DNA of 64,000 nucleotides from Brenneria corticis (GTDB lineage Bacteria; Pseudomonadota; Gammaproteobacteria; Enterobacterales; Enterobacteriaceae). Both the position numbers and the translations under genes were made by a program. The DNA lies in assembly GCF_003115855.1 (NCBI RefSeq), contig NZ_KZ819074.1, positions 1 to 64,000 of the forward strand. Reading direction: 5' to 3'. Below the pieces are notes generated by a model that was not told where the DNA came from, searched no databases, and saw nothing but the letters and a program-made list of their open reading frames with translations. Positions 18,995 through 26,963 of the stretch are shown here, in pieces (the first letter of the stretch is position 1; each line of letters begins with the position of its first letter).

Positions 18995-20233
18995 TCACAG
19001 CCCGAGAGCCGTACTGATGAGCAGATAAGCGTTGAGCGCCACGACAATAAAAACAATCGCTTTTCCGCTATTTTGTACCAGGCGGCCGTTTACCATGCTC
19101 CCCATTAATTCCCGGTTGCCGGTGAACGACAGCAAAGGAACCAGCGCCAGCGCGATACCGAAGCTCAGCACCACCTGGCTCAGAACCAGCACCCGGGTGG
19201 GATCCATCCCCGACCAGATAATCAGAAAGGAAGGCAGCATGGTTACGGTACGCCGCACCCACAGCGGAATATGGAAATGAACAAAACCCTGCATCACCAC
19301 CTGCCCGGCCAGCGTGCCGACGACGGTCGAGGAGAGTCCCGCCGCCACCAGGCTCAGGCCGAAAATGGTCGCCGCCGCCTGGCCCAGCAACGGTTCCAGC
19401 GTCAGATAGGCGCGATCCAGATCGGCGATATCCTGATTGCCGCTAAAATGAAACGCCGCGGCAGCCGTCGCCATCATCGCCAGATTGACAAATCCGGCTA
19501 TCGTCATGGCTATCGCCACGTCCACTTTGGTCGCCGCATAACGCTGCTCGCGGGTATGTTTACCCTCGCGCTGCGTCAGGGAAGAGTGCAGGTAGATAAC
19601 ATGCGGCATAATGGTGGCGCCCAGCACGCCCGCCGCCAGAAAAACGGCGTCGGAGGTCGGCAGGCTGGGGATCGCCATCCCCTTGGCCAGCGCCGCCATT
19701 TCCGGACGCGAAAATACCAGCTCGACGATGTAGGCCGCCGCCACAAACAGCAACAGGCCGCCAATCACCATTTCCAGCGGCTTCTGCCCGCGACTTTGCA
19801 GCATAAGAATCAGAAAGGTGGCGATACCGGTCAGGACGGCGCCCTCAAGCAGAGAGACCCCCAGCAGCAGTTTAAAACCGATGGCCGCCCCGATAAATTC
19901 GGCCAGATCGGTGGCCATGGCGATAATCTCCGCCTGCACCCAGTAGGCCCAGACCACGGGCCGCGGAAAGCGATCGCGGATCAGTTCCGCCAGGTTTTTA
20001 CCGGTGGCGATCCCGAGCTTGGCCGACAGCAATTGGATCAGCATCGCCATGATATTGGCCCAGACCACCACCCACAGCAGGGTATAGCCGTAGGCGGCGC
20101 CGGACTGGATATTGGTCGCGAAGTTACCCGGATCGATGTAGCCAATCGCCGCGATAAAGGCCGGTCCCATCAGAGAAAGCTTTATCTTTCTCGATCTACG
20201 GCTTGCTGACTCGACGACGCGGCTACCCGGCAT
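18995..20233 (-). CDS. mntH: Mn2+/Fe2+:H+ symporter MntH (NRAMP)
   Basis: A 412-residue NRAMP divalent-metal transporter, identical in length to E. coli MntH. The metal-binding motif DPGN in segment 1 (GYIDPGNFATN) and MPH in segment 6 (ATIMPHVIYLHSS) are both present. It takes up Mn2+ (and Fe2+) across the inner membrane with protons, important under oxidative stress. The ATG is preceded by AAGGGG. A perfect 7-1-7 Fur box lies 45-60 bases upstream; I do not see an obvious MntR palindrome. Confidence 0.95.
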   Translation of the reverse strand: MPGSRVVESASRRSRKIKLSLMGPAFIAAIGYIDPGNFATNIQSGAAYGYTLLWVVVWANIMAMLIQLLSAKLGIATGKNLAELIRDRFPRPVVWAYWVQAEIIAMATDLAEFIGAAIGFKLLLGVSLLEGAVLTGIATFLILMLQSRGQKPLEMVIGGLLLFVAAAYIVELVFSRPEMAALAKGMAIPSLPTSDAVFLAAGVLGATIMPHVIYLHSSLTQREGKHTREQRYAATKVDVAIAMTIAGFVNLAMMATAAAAFHFSGNQDIADLDRAYLTLEPLLGQAAATIFGLSLVAAGLSSTVVGTLAGQVVMQGFVHFHIPLWVRRTVTMLPSFLIIWSGMDPTRVLVLSQVVLSFGIALALVPLLSFTGNRELMGSMVNGRLVQNSGKAIVFIVVALNAYLLISTALGL

Positions 20234-20277
20234 ACTATGCCCCTTCTAATGCTGTTGTTATACTACCTTCACACAGA

Positions 20278-20292
20278 TGATAATGATTATCA
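20278..20292. promoter_or_regulatory. Fur box upstream of mntH
   Basis: TGATAATGATTATCA is a perfect 7-1-7 Fur palindrome, 45 bases upstream of the mntH start. It predicts iron-dependent repression of mntH, as in E. coli. Confidence 0.85.
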
Positions 20293-20394
20293 AGCGCATT
20301 TAGAATGGCGATACCGATTCTTCCGATAGCCTAAGAGGATGATTCATACAGAAAATAAAAACACCTTTTTACATCAATCAACGTTAACAAAGTA

Positions 20395-20428
20395 TAAACA
20401 AAAAACCCCACGCCGCAGCATGGGGTTT
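20395..20428 (-). terminator. grpE terminator
   Basis: On the minus strand the arms AAACCCCA and TGGGGTTT close around a ten-base loop and run into a T-tract. It lies 30-60 bases beyond the grpE stop. Confidence 0.88.
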
Positions 20429-20456
20429 GCATAAAGGTAAAATTGAATAAACCCAA

Positions 20457-21035
20457 TCACTCTTTCGCTTTAGATACCGCCACCATCGCCGGGCGCAGCA
20501 AACGTCCGTTCAGCGTGTAGCCTTTTTGCATCACCAGCATCACGTGGTTAGGCTTATGATCGGCCGATTCCAGCATCGTCATCGCCTGGTGAACTTCCGG
20601 GTTAAAGGGAACGTTAACCTCTTCAATCACCTCGATGCCAAACTTGCGCACCGCATCCAGCAGCGACTTGAGCGTCAGTTCGACGCCTTCAATCACCGGC
20701 GCCAGCGCCTCGTTGGATTTATCAGCCGTATCCAGCGCACGTTCAAGGTTGTCAATCACCGGCAACATTTCGCTGGCGAACTTCTCGACGGCGAACTTAT
20801 GCGCCTTTTCGACGTCCATTTCCGCCCGGCGACGGATATTGTCGGCTTCGGCGCGCGCGCGCAGTACATTATCGCGCTCACGCTGTTGCAGCTCGTTCAA
20901 CTGCGCCGTCAACTCGGCGATACGCTCATCACGCGGGTCGGTCGAGTCCGACTCGGCTTCCGCTTGTTGCCCTTTCGCCGTCTCCGGTTGATCCAAGACT
21001 TGCTCGTCGGGCGTATTCTGTTCTTTACTACTCAT
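20457..21035 (-). CDS. grpE: Nucleotide exchange factor GrpE
   Basis: GrpE releases ADP from DnaK in the DnaK-DnaJ-GrpE chaperone cycle and acts as a thermosensor. The 192-residue protein has an acidic, Gln-rich N-terminus, a long coiled coil (about 35-90, ELTAQLNELQQRERDNVLRA), and a C-terminal beta domain with VNVPFNPEVHQAM and GYTLNGRLLRPAMV, both typical. A sigma-32 promoter is visible upstream. The divergent nadK arrangement is the enterobacterial standard. Confidence 0.96.
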   Translation of the reverse strand: MSSKEQNTPDEQVLDQPETAKGQQAEAESDSTDPRDERIAELTAQLNELQQRERDNVLRARAEADNIRRRAEMDVEKAHKFAVEKFASEMLPVIDNLERALDTADKSNEALAPVIEGVELTLKSLLDAVRKFGIEVIEEVNVPFNPEVHQAMTMLESADHKPNHVMLVMQKGYTLNGRLLRPAMVAVSKAKE

Positions 21036-21075
21036 GAAATTCTCCGCGTTTTAGCATTAATCCCGCTAGTTGCTT

Positions 21076-21104
21076 ATTATGGGGATCAAAACCGGGGATT
21101 CAAG
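21076..21104 (-). promoter_or_regulatory. Sigma-32 heat-shock promoter of grpE
   Basis: Reading leftward on the minus strand, CTTGAAT (-35) and CCCCATAAT (-10) are separated by 13 bases, an almost exact match to the RpoH consensus and to the E. coli grpE promoter. Transcription should begin about 35 bases before the grpE start codon. Confidence 0.88.
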
Positions 21105-21167
21105 GGAATCAGTCGCATATTGACTGCAACCCGCTCCGGGCACATCACGCTGAGGACAACGACAGCA

Positions 21168-22046
21168 ATGAATAAACCGTTTAATTGCATTGGCATAGTC
21201 GGCCACCCGCGCCATCCCACGGCGTTGGCGACCCACGAAACGCTCTATCAATGGCTGACCGGCAAAGGTTATTCGGTATTGATTGAACAGCAGATCGCCC
21301 GCGATCTAAACCTGAAGGACGCCCGTACCGCCAGCCTGGCCGATATCGGACAACAGGCCGATCTGGCGGTAGTGGTCGGCGGCGACGGCAATATGCTGGG
21401 GGCGGCGCGCGTATTATCCCGCTATGATATCCAGGTCATCGGCGTTAACCGCGGCAATCTCGGATTCCTGACCGATCTGGATCCCGACCACGCGCAGCAG
21501 CAGTTGTCCGAAGTATTGGACGGCCGTTATCTGAGCGAACGCCGCTTTATGCTGGAAGCGCATATCTGCCGTACCGATCAGCCCAGCAGCATCAGCACCG
21601 CCATTAATGAAGTGGTGCTGCATCCCGGCAAAGTGGCGCATATGATCGAATTTGAAGTCTATATCGATAACAACTTTGCTTTCTCGCAACGTTCGGACGG
21701 ACTGATTATCTCCACGCCGACCGGATCTACCGCCTATTCACTATCCGGCGGCGGCCCGATCCTCACGCCCTCGCTGGACGCCATCGCCATCGTGCCGATG
21801 TTTCCCCATACGCTCTCGGCCCGGCCGCTGGTCATCAACAGCAGCAGCACCATCCGGTTAAAATTTTCCCATATCACCAGCGATCTGGAGATCAGCTGCG
21901 ACAGCCAGATTTCACTGCCGATACAGAAAAAGGAAGAGGTGCTGATTCGCCGCAGCGAACACTGCCTGAACCTGATACATCCTGAAAATTACAGTTACTT
22001 CAATACATTAAGCACAAAACTCGGCTGGTCAAAAAAATTATTCTAA
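21168..22046 (+). CDS. nadK: NAD kinase
   Basis: NadK phosphorylates NAD to NADP with ATP. It has 292 residues, as in E. coli. The diglycine-Asp catalytic motif is VVGGDGNMLGAAR, and the NAD-binding block is TPTGSTAYSLSGGGP with the family NEVVLH. The frame is open for another 640 bases upstream, opposite grpE, but the ATG at 21168 gives the MNKPFNCIGIVGHPRH start of the family. It is followed by the SOS-controlled recN promoter. Confidence 0.96.
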   Translation: MNKPFNCIGIVGHPRHPTALATHETLYQWLTGKGYSVLIEQQIARDLNLKDARTASLADIGQQADLAVVVGGDGNMLGAARVLSRYDIQVIGVNRGNLGFLTDLDPDHAQQQLSEVLDGRYLSERRFMLEAHICRTDQPSSISTAINEVVLHPGKVAHMIEFEVYIDNNFAFSQRSDGLIISTPTGSTAYSLSGGGPILTPSLDAIAIVPMFPHTLSARPLVINSSSTIRLKFSHITSDLEISCDSQISLPIQKKEEVLIRRSEHCLNLIHPENYSYFNTLSTKLGWSKKLF

Positions 22047-22066
22047 AATTTTCACTCACTACTTTA

Positions 22067-22121
22067 CTGTATATAAAACCAGTTTATACTGTATGTAATT
22101 ACACCATGTTATTACATACAG
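22067..22121. promoter_or_regulatory. Cluster of LexA (SOS) boxes before recN
   Basis: Three CTGT-N8-ACAG-like sites precede recN: 22067-22082 (CTGT..CCAG), 22089-22104 (CTGT..ACAC) and 22106-22121 (ATGT..ACAG). The second and third together form an inverted repeat, CTGTATGTAAT and ATTACATACAG, with an 11-base centre. E. coli recN also has several boxes and is one of the most strongly SOS-induced genes. Confidence 0.82.
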
Positions 22122-22130
22122 GAAACTATC

Positions 22131-23792
22131 ATGCTGGCGCAACTCACTATCAGTAACTTCGCCATCGTGCGCGAATTGGAAATCGACTTTCAGTCAGGAA
22201 TGAGCGTCATCACCGGGGAAACCGGCGCCGGTAAATCCATTGCGATTGATGCTCTCGGCCTGTGTCTGGGAAACCGTTCCGACGCCAGCATGGTAAGGCC
22301 GGAAGCCGCCCGCGCGGATATCTGCGCCCGCTTTTCGCTGGCCGATACGCCCGCCGCCCGCCGGTGGCTGGAACAAAACCAACTGGATGACGGCAACGAG
22401 TGTCTGTTACGCCGGGTGATTGGCGCCGACGGACGCTCCCGCGGTTTTATCAACGGCACCGCGGTGCCGCTCTCGCAACTGCGCGAACTCGGCCAGCATC
22501 TGATTCAACTTCACGGCCAGCACGCCCATCAATTACTGCTCAAACCCGACCACCAGAAACATCTGCTGGACGCCTACGCAGATGAGCCCCTGCTGCTTGG
22601 CGCCATGCGGCAAATCTGGCAGCAGTGGCACCAGAGCTGCCGTGAGCTGGCGCAGTTGCAGCAGGCCGCCATCGAGCGGGAGGCGCGACGCGAGCTGCTG
22701 CAATACCAGTTGAAAGAGCTGAACGAGTTTGCCCCCCAGCCCGGCGAATACGAACAGATTGACGCCGAATACAAACGTCTGGCGAACAGCGGACAGCTGC
22801 TGGCGCTGAGCCAGCAAACGTTACAGCTGCTCAGCGATGACGAAGAGCAAAACATGCTCGGCATGCTGCACAGCGTCAGGCATCGGCTCGGCGAGCTGGT
22901 CGCCCTGGACGATAAGCTGTCCGGCGTACTGTCCATGCTGGAGGACGCGGGGATCCAAATCAGCGAAGCCAGCGATGAGCTGCGCCATTACAGCGAACAG
23001 ATGGATCTCGATCCGATCCGGCTATACGAACTTGAGCAACGGCTATCCCGCCAGTTATCGCTGGCGCGTAAACATCATGTGCCGCCGGAAGGGTTGCCGA
23101 CACTCCATCAACAGCTGTTGGAAGAGCGGCAGCTACTGGATCAGCAGGAAAACGATCACCACGCCCTGAGCCGCGCCGTAAGCGAATATCATCAACAGGC
23201 GCTGCATATCGCCGAGCAATTGCACGTTCGCCGGCAGCATCACGCCGGTGAACTGGCTCAGCTCATCACCGCCAATATGCACGATCTGGCGATGCCGCAC
23301 GGGCGCTTCACCATTGAGGTGAAGTTTACCCCCGAGCATTTAACGGCCGGCGGCGCGGACAACGTTGAGTTTTGCGTCACCACCAACCCCGGCCAACCGC
23401 ATCAACCGTTGTCCAAGGTGGCGTCAGGCGGGGAACTTTCTCGTATCGCGCTGATCATTCAAGTTATTACCGCGAGAAAAATGGATACGCCGGCGCTGAT
23501 CTTTGATGAGGTCGATGTAGGGATCAGCGGCCCGACCGCGGCGATTGTCGGCAAAATGCTGCGCCAGCTTGGCGAATCGACGCAGGTGATGTGCGTCACC
23601 CACCTGCCTCAGGTCGCCGGCTGCGGTCATCAGCACTTCTTCGTCAGCAAACAGACCGACGGCGCGGAAACGGAAACGCTGATGCAACCGCTGGATAAAC
23701 GCGCCCGGTTACAGGAACTGGCGCGCCTGCTAGGCGGTAGCGCCGTGACCAAAAATACCCTGGCGAACGCCAAAGAACTGTTGGCCGCGTAG
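22131..23792 (+). CDS. recN: DNA repair protein RecN
   Basis: An SMC-like ATPase of 553 residues, the E. coli length. Walker A is GETGAGKS near residue 29-36, coiled-coil arms fill about 150-370, and the signature ASGGELSRIAL and Walker B ALIFDEVDVGISG sit near the C-terminus. RecN helps hold broken ends and sisters together during recombinational repair. Start and SOS control are unambiguous: the ATG follows an AGGAAA site just after the LexA boxes. Confidence 0.97.
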   Translation: MLAQLTISNFAIVRELEIDFQSGMSVITGETGAGKSIAIDALGLCLGNRSDASMVRPEAARADICARFSLADTPAARRWLEQNQLDDGNECLLRRVIGADGRSRGFINGTAVPLSQLRELGQHLIQLHGQHAHQLLLKPDHQKHLLDAYADEPLLLGAMRQIWQQWHQSCRELAQLQQAAIEREARRELLQYQLKELNEFAPQPGEYEQIDAEYKRLANSGQLLALSQQTLQLLSDDEEQNMLGMLHSVRHRLGELVALDDKLSGVLSMLEDAGIQISEASDELRHYSEQMDLDPIRLYELEQRLSRQLSLARKHHVPPEGLPTLHQQLLEERQLLDQQENDHHALSRAVSEYHQQALHIAEQLHVRRQHHAGELAQLITANMHDLAMPHGRFTIEVKFTPEHLTAGGADNVEFCVTTNPGQPHQPLSKVASGGELSRIALIIQVITARKMDTPALIFDEVDVGISGPTAAIVGKMLRQLGESTQVMCVTHLPQVAGCGHQHFFVSKQTDGAETETLMQPLDKRARLQELARLLGGSAVTKNTLANAKELLAA

Positions 23793-23810
23793 GCCATAAA
23801 ACATCACACC

Positions 23811-23910
23811 GTGGCGGGCAGGGAAGCCCGCCATAAAAAAACGCCAGGAGCGTTTTTCAACGTCACGTAGTGACGGCTCGAAGAGTGGCGGGCAGGGATA
23901 GCCCGCCATA
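23811..23910. repeat. Array of four hairpins after recN
   Basis: Four stem-loops follow each other. The first and fourth (arms GGCGGGC/GCCCGCC at 23813-23832 and 23887-23907) are near-copies of one 24-base unit. The second (AAAAACGC/GCGTTTTT, 23837-23857) is a good bidirectional terminator. The third (CGTCAC/GTGACG, 23861-23875) is a short palindrome. Together they separate recN from bamE. Confidence 0.75.
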
Positions 23911-24026
23911 ACAAAAAATCCCAACTTTTTTGCCTTCCCGGGGTCATACTGGGGGTCTTGCAGGTTTTCAATTCAGGCAAGGTCTATTATCATCGTCAAC
24001 CTATGCCCTTAAGGAATGTAATCACT

Positions 24027-24362
24027 ATGCGCTGTAAAACGCTGACCGTCATCGCTGCGGTAGTTGTTATGCTGACTGCCGGCTGTTCCACGTTAGAGAA
24101 AGTGGTTTATCGGCCAGACATCAATCAGGGAAACTATCTGGCGCCGGGCGATGTCGCCAAAATCCATACCGGAATGACCAAACAGCAGGTCGCTTACACT
24201 CTGGGAACACCGATGATGCAGGATCCGTTCGGCAGCGATACCTGGTTTTACGTATTCCGCCAACAGCCTGGTCATGAGTCCGTAAAACAACAGACCCTGA
24301 CGCTGACGTTTAACAGCGGCGGCGTATTAACCAATATCGATAACAAAGCCGCGCTGAATTAA
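24027..24362 (+). CDS. bamE: Outer-membrane assembly lipoprotein BamE (SmpA)
   Basis: A small lipoprotein of the BAM complex that inserts beta-barrel proteins into the outer membrane. It has 111 residues, a signal peptide ending in LTAGC (Cys19), and the OmlA domain with YRPDINQGNYL, GMTKQQVAY and NTWFYVFRQQ-like blocks. I chose the ATG at 24027, which gives the MRCKTLT start of the orthologue and has AAGGA upstream; the frame opens earlier at 23958 without support. Confidence 0.95.
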   Translation: MRCKTLTVIAAVVVMLTAGCSTLEKVVYRPDINQGNYLAPGDVAKIHTGMTKQQVAYTLGTPMMQDPFGSDTWFYVFRQQPGHESVKQQTLTLTFNSGGVLTNIDNKAALN

Positions 24363-24476
24363 TCTGGCGCCGGCTGGTTGAATGTGAAGTTCATCCGACA
24401 CGGCTAAAACCCGCGGATTTATCAGGAAGAGTGTTGCCAGCATATCGATGGCCGGCAGAAATAAGGCGACGACGCC

Positions 24477-24761
24477 TTATTTTTTTGCGCGCTCGGCGCG
24501 CTGTCGGCGCAGCTCTTTCGGGTCGGCAATCAGCGGGCGGTAGATCTCGACGCGATCGCCATCGTTGAGAATATCGCTCAGCTTTACCGTTCTGCTGTAG
24601 ATACCGACCTTATTGGTCTGCAGATCAATGTCTGCCAGTAGCTCCAGCAGGCCGGATGCCGCAATCGCCTGCTCGACCGAGCTGCCTTCCGCTAACGTTA
24701 CCGTGCGCAGATATTGCCGCTCCGGTAACGCATAAACCACCTCCACGCGGATATCAGGCAC
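24477..24761 (-). CDS. rnfH: RnfH family protein (UPF0125)
   Basis: A 94-residue ubiquitin-like-fold protein; E. coli RnfH/YfjF is the orthologue. The end RVEIYRPLIADPKELRRQRAE is close to identical, and VEVVYALPERQYL opens it. Its role is not settled; the name comes from Rnf complexes elsewhere. The start is a GTG at 24761 with AGAGG upstream, and the gene overlaps the ratA stop by eight bases, so the two are coupled. The longer upstream frame lies inside ratA and is not real. Confidence 0.9.
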   Translation of the reverse strand: MPDIRVEVVYALPERQYLRTVTLAEGSSVEQAIAASGLLELLADIDLQTNKVGIYSRTVKLSDILNDGDRVEIYRPLIADPKELRRQRAERAKK

Positions 24762-25188
24762 TGTAAACCTCTTTGGCGCGCTGCGTGAACGCCTGCACCA
24801 TATTTCCCGCCAGCTCCTTGAAAACTTTACCGAAAGCGAGTTCAATCAGCGCATTGGTGAATTCAAAATCAAGGTGCAGTTCCACCTTGCAGGCATCCTT
24901 GCTCAGCGGCGTGAAATGCCAGTCGCCGCTTAGCTGACGAAAAGGCCCATCGACCAGCTGCATATTAATATTCTGGTTATTGGTCAGGGTATTGCGCGTG
25001 GTAAATGTCTTGCTGATCCCCGCCTTGGAAACATCAACGGCGGCGGTCATTTCGTCCGGCGTGGCAGACAGCACCCGGCTGCCGGTACAACCCGGTAAAA
25101 AAGCAGGATACGAAGAGACATCATTAACCAACCGGTACATCTGCTCCGCGCTGAACGGCACCAGAGCAGAACGACTTATTTTGGGCAT
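24754..25188 (-). CDS. ratA: Ribosome association toxin RatA / Coq10-like
   Basis: A START-fold (polyketide cyclase/Coq10) protein of 144 residues. E. coli RatA can block 50S-30S association when overproduced, and its relatives bind ubiquinone. The sequence PFSAEQMYRLVNDVSSYPAFLPGC and the C-terminal ELAGNMVQAFTQRAKEVY are typical. It is divergent from smpB and coupled to rnfH, the arrangement also seen in E. coli. Confidence 0.92.
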   Translation of the reverse strand: MPKISRSALVPFSAEQMYRLVNDVSSYPAFLPGCTGSRVLSATPDEMTAAVDVSKAGISKTFTTRNTLTNNQNINMQLVDGPFRQLSGDWHFTPLSKDACKVELHLDFEFTNALIELAFGKVFKELAGNMVQAFTQRAKEVYSA

Positions 25189-25343
25189 ACGATTTTCCGA
25201 GATTCATAAAACGCGCAAAATAATAGCACTGATAAGCCGACAGATAAAAATTCTGCGCGCACTATCGCACAATATCATTAACAATGGCGCAGACGCATGG
25301 CGGGGATTTCATTCCCTTTTACATCCAGTATAATGACGGCACT

Positions 25344-25826
25344 ATGACAAAGAAAAAAGCGTACAAACCCGGCTCCGCCACCATTGCGCAAAACAAACGC
25401 GCCCGCCACGAGTACTTCATTGAAGAAGAATTTGAGGCCGGTCTTTCGTTGCAAGGTTGGGAAGTAAAATCACTGCGTGCGGGCAAGGCCAATATCAGCG
25501 ACAGCTATGTAACATTTATAAGCGGCGAAGCGTATCTGTTCGGCGCCACCATCACGCCGCTTAACGTTGCCTCTTCACATGTTGTCTGTGACCCGACGCG
25601 TACACGTAAACTGTTACTCAACAAACGGGAACTCGATTCTCTGATAGGGCGCGTCAGCCGTGAAGGCTACACCGTGGTGGCCTTATCGATGTACTGGAAA
25701 AACGCCTGGAGCAAAGTCAAAATCGGCGTAGCGAAAGGCAAGAGAGATCACGACAAGCGTGATGACATCAAAGAACGTGAATGGAAATTAGACAAAGCCC
25801 GTATCATGAAGAACGCAAACCGCTAA
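25344..25826 (+). CDS. smpB: SsrA-binding protein SmpB
   Basis: SmpB binds tmRNA and brings it to stalled ribosomes. The protein has 160 residues, with the OB-fold block HEYFIEEEFEAGLSLQGWEVKSLR (opening at residue 21) and the basic C-terminal tail KGKRDHDKRDDIKEREWKL that enters the mRNA channel. I chose the ATG at 25344 for the MTKKKAYKPGS start; the frame is open 60 bases further up. It directly precedes ssrA. Confidence 0.96.
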   Translation: MTKKKAYKPGSATIAQNKRARHEYFIEEEFEAGLSLQGWEVKSLRAGKANISDSYVTFISGEAYLFGATITPLNVASSHVVCDPTRTRKLLLNKRELDSLIGRVSREGYTVVALSMYWKNAWSKVKIGVAKGKRDHDKRDDIKEREWKLDKARIMKNANR

Positions 25827-25855
25827 GCCGGTGGCTTAAGTGATATAAGTTCTGG

Positions 25856-25861
25856 TATACT
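25856..25861 (+). promoter_or_regulatory. ssrA -10 box
   Basis: TATACT ends 15 bases before the mature tmRNA 5' end, a sigma-70-like -10. The -35 is weak (GGCTTA with a 17-base spacer is my best reading). Confidence 0.6.
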
Positions 25862-25876
25862 GGCGACAGTTTCTTG

Positions 25877-26240
25877 GGGGCTGATTCTGGATTCGACGGG
25901 ATTTGCAAAGCCCAAGGTGCATGCCGAGGGGCGGTTGGCCTCGTAAAAAGCCGCAAAAAAATAGTCGCAAACGACGAAAACTACGCCCTAGCAGCTTAAT
26001 AACCTGCTAAGAGCCCTCTCTCCCTAGCCTCCGCTCTTAGGACGGGGATCAAGAGAGGTCAAACCCAAAAGAGATCGCGTGGATGTCCTGCCTGGGGCTG
26101 AAGCGTTAAAATCAATCAGGATAGTTTGTCAGTGGCGTGTCTGTCCGCAGCTGGCCGGCGAATGTAAAGACTAGACTAAGCATGTAGTGCCGACGGTAGA
26201 GTAATTCCGGACGGGGGTTCAAATCCCCCCAGCTCCACCA
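25877..26240 (+). ncRNA. ssrA: tmRNA (ssrA)
   Basis: A 364-base transfer-messenger RNA that frees stalled ribosomes. It opens with GGGGCTGATTCTGG and closes with CAGCTCCACCA, the two halves that pair into the alanine acceptor arm. The resume codon GCA is at 25967 and the tag reads ANDENYALAA, with TAA ending at 25999. Pseudoknot regions match E. coli closely. The 3' end is a known attachment site for integrases, and accessory DNA begins right after it. Confidence 0.97.
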
Positions 26241-26282
26241 ATTTAGACACCGGTTATTCCCAGATAAGGCCGGTGAAGTACG

Positions 26283-26318
26283 AAAAGCCCGCATGGCGCA
26301 AGCCCTGCGGGCTTTTTT
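26283..26318 (+). terminator. ssrA terminator
   Basis: The arms AAAAGCCCGCA and TGCGGGCTTTT with a 12-base loop are followed by a T-run, 43 bases past the tmRNA end. This is the expected end of the smpB-ssrA transcript. Confidence 0.88.
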
Positions 26319-26396
26319 GCGTCTGCTGGATGCTGTGGCGATCCTGTGGCATCAACAACTTTTAGGTACCTTCTTAAGTACCGAAAGGCAGGTACC

Positions 26397-26418
26397 CATC
26401 CAGCGGATAGCTAAATAA
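26397..26418. repeat. 22-bp direct repeat, left copy
   Basis: CATCCAGCGG-ATA-GCTAAATAA here recurs as CATCCAGCGG-GTT-GCTAAATAA at 28873-28894, the 3' end of the broken NtrC-like gene: 20 of 22 bases match. The two copies bracket 2.5 kb of island debris. Four GTACC motifs (26366, 26378, 26392, 26424) surround the left copy and may be an old integrase or excisionase control region. Confidence 0.5.
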
Positions 26419-26429
26419 TGGAGGTACCT

Positions 26430-26501
26430 ATGGCATGGTTAACAAAACCCCTCACCGATACGGAGATCAAAGCCGCCAAACCACAGGAGGCGGATTACAG
26501 C
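26430..26501 (+). pseudogene. P4-type integrase, 5' remnant
   Basis: The first 24 codons match the start of P4-family tyrosine integrases (PLTDTEIKAAKPQEADY), with GGAGG upstream of the ATG. After Tyr23-Ser24 the similarity ends and the frame runs into unrelated sequence. The catalytic part is gone. An integrase start just after the tmRNA 3' end is the classic layout of an ssrA-inserted island, so this is the scar of the original element. Confidence 0.7.
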
Positions 26502-26508
26502 TGGCCGA

Positions 26509-26679
26509 GGCAAATATCTTTACCACGCCTACCTGTCGTTTATAGAGTCGCACGGCCACCAGCCACCCATCAGCCTGACGGTTTTCGGCAAGATGCTGCC
26601 TAACATGATGTCGGAATACGGGCTGGTGTACCTCAAGAGCAGAATTCTGCCCGTAAAGCAAACGCCAAAGAGAGAGCGA
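26509..26679 (+). pseudogene. P4 alpha-like primase, 3' remnant
   Basis: This frame reads GKYLYHAYLSFIESHG, ISLTVFGKMLPNMMSEYG and YLKSRILPVKQT, resembling the C-terminal end of phage P4-type primase/helicases. It begins a few bases after the integrase scrap and in another frame, so a deletion has fused the two ends of a satellite-like element. It runs in frame into the BrnA-like gene. Assignment is by pattern recognition; the match is short. Confidence 0.55.
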
Positions 26680-26682
26680 GGT

Positions 26683-26946
26683 ATGAGGATGAAAAATCGT
26701 AAACAACAAATCGATCGCCTTAACAACATGGCCGATAAAGATATCGATTACAGCGATGCACCGGAATTGCCTGATGCGGTGTGGAACAATGCGGTGCGTG
26801 GTAAATTCTATAAACCGGTAAAAGTGCAGAAAACGGTACGTATTGATGCCGATGTGTTGAACTGGCTTGAAAGTGAAGGACCGGGCTATCAGACACGGTT
26901 GAATAATATTCTGCGCCGGGAAATGGAAAAAGCATTGCGTTCCTGA
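26683..26946 (+). CDS. BrnA-like antitoxin, no partner toxin
   Basis: An 87-residue protein of the BrnA/DUF4415 type: N-terminal KQQIDRLNNMADKDIDYSDA and a C-terminal ribbon-helix-helix-like part (VRIDADVLNWLESEG, YQTRLNNILRREM). BrnA binds and neutralises the BrnT ribonuclease and represses the operon. BrnT normally lies just upstream; here that place is taken by the primase remnant, so the antitoxin is an orphan. An ATG two codons later (26689) is equally possible. A decayed second copy lies near 34.4 kb. Confidence 0.75.
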   Translation: MRMKNRKQQIDRLNNMADKDIDYSDAPELPDAVWNNAVRGKFYKPVKVQKTVRIDADVLNWLESEGPGYQTRLNNILRREMEKALRS

Positions 26947-26963
26947 GTACGCACCTTCCCTTT

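Noticed and set aside
20526..21167. Upstream in-frame extension of nadK
   Set aside because: It lies opposite grpE and is an antisense artefact. The ATG at 21168 gives the family start and length.
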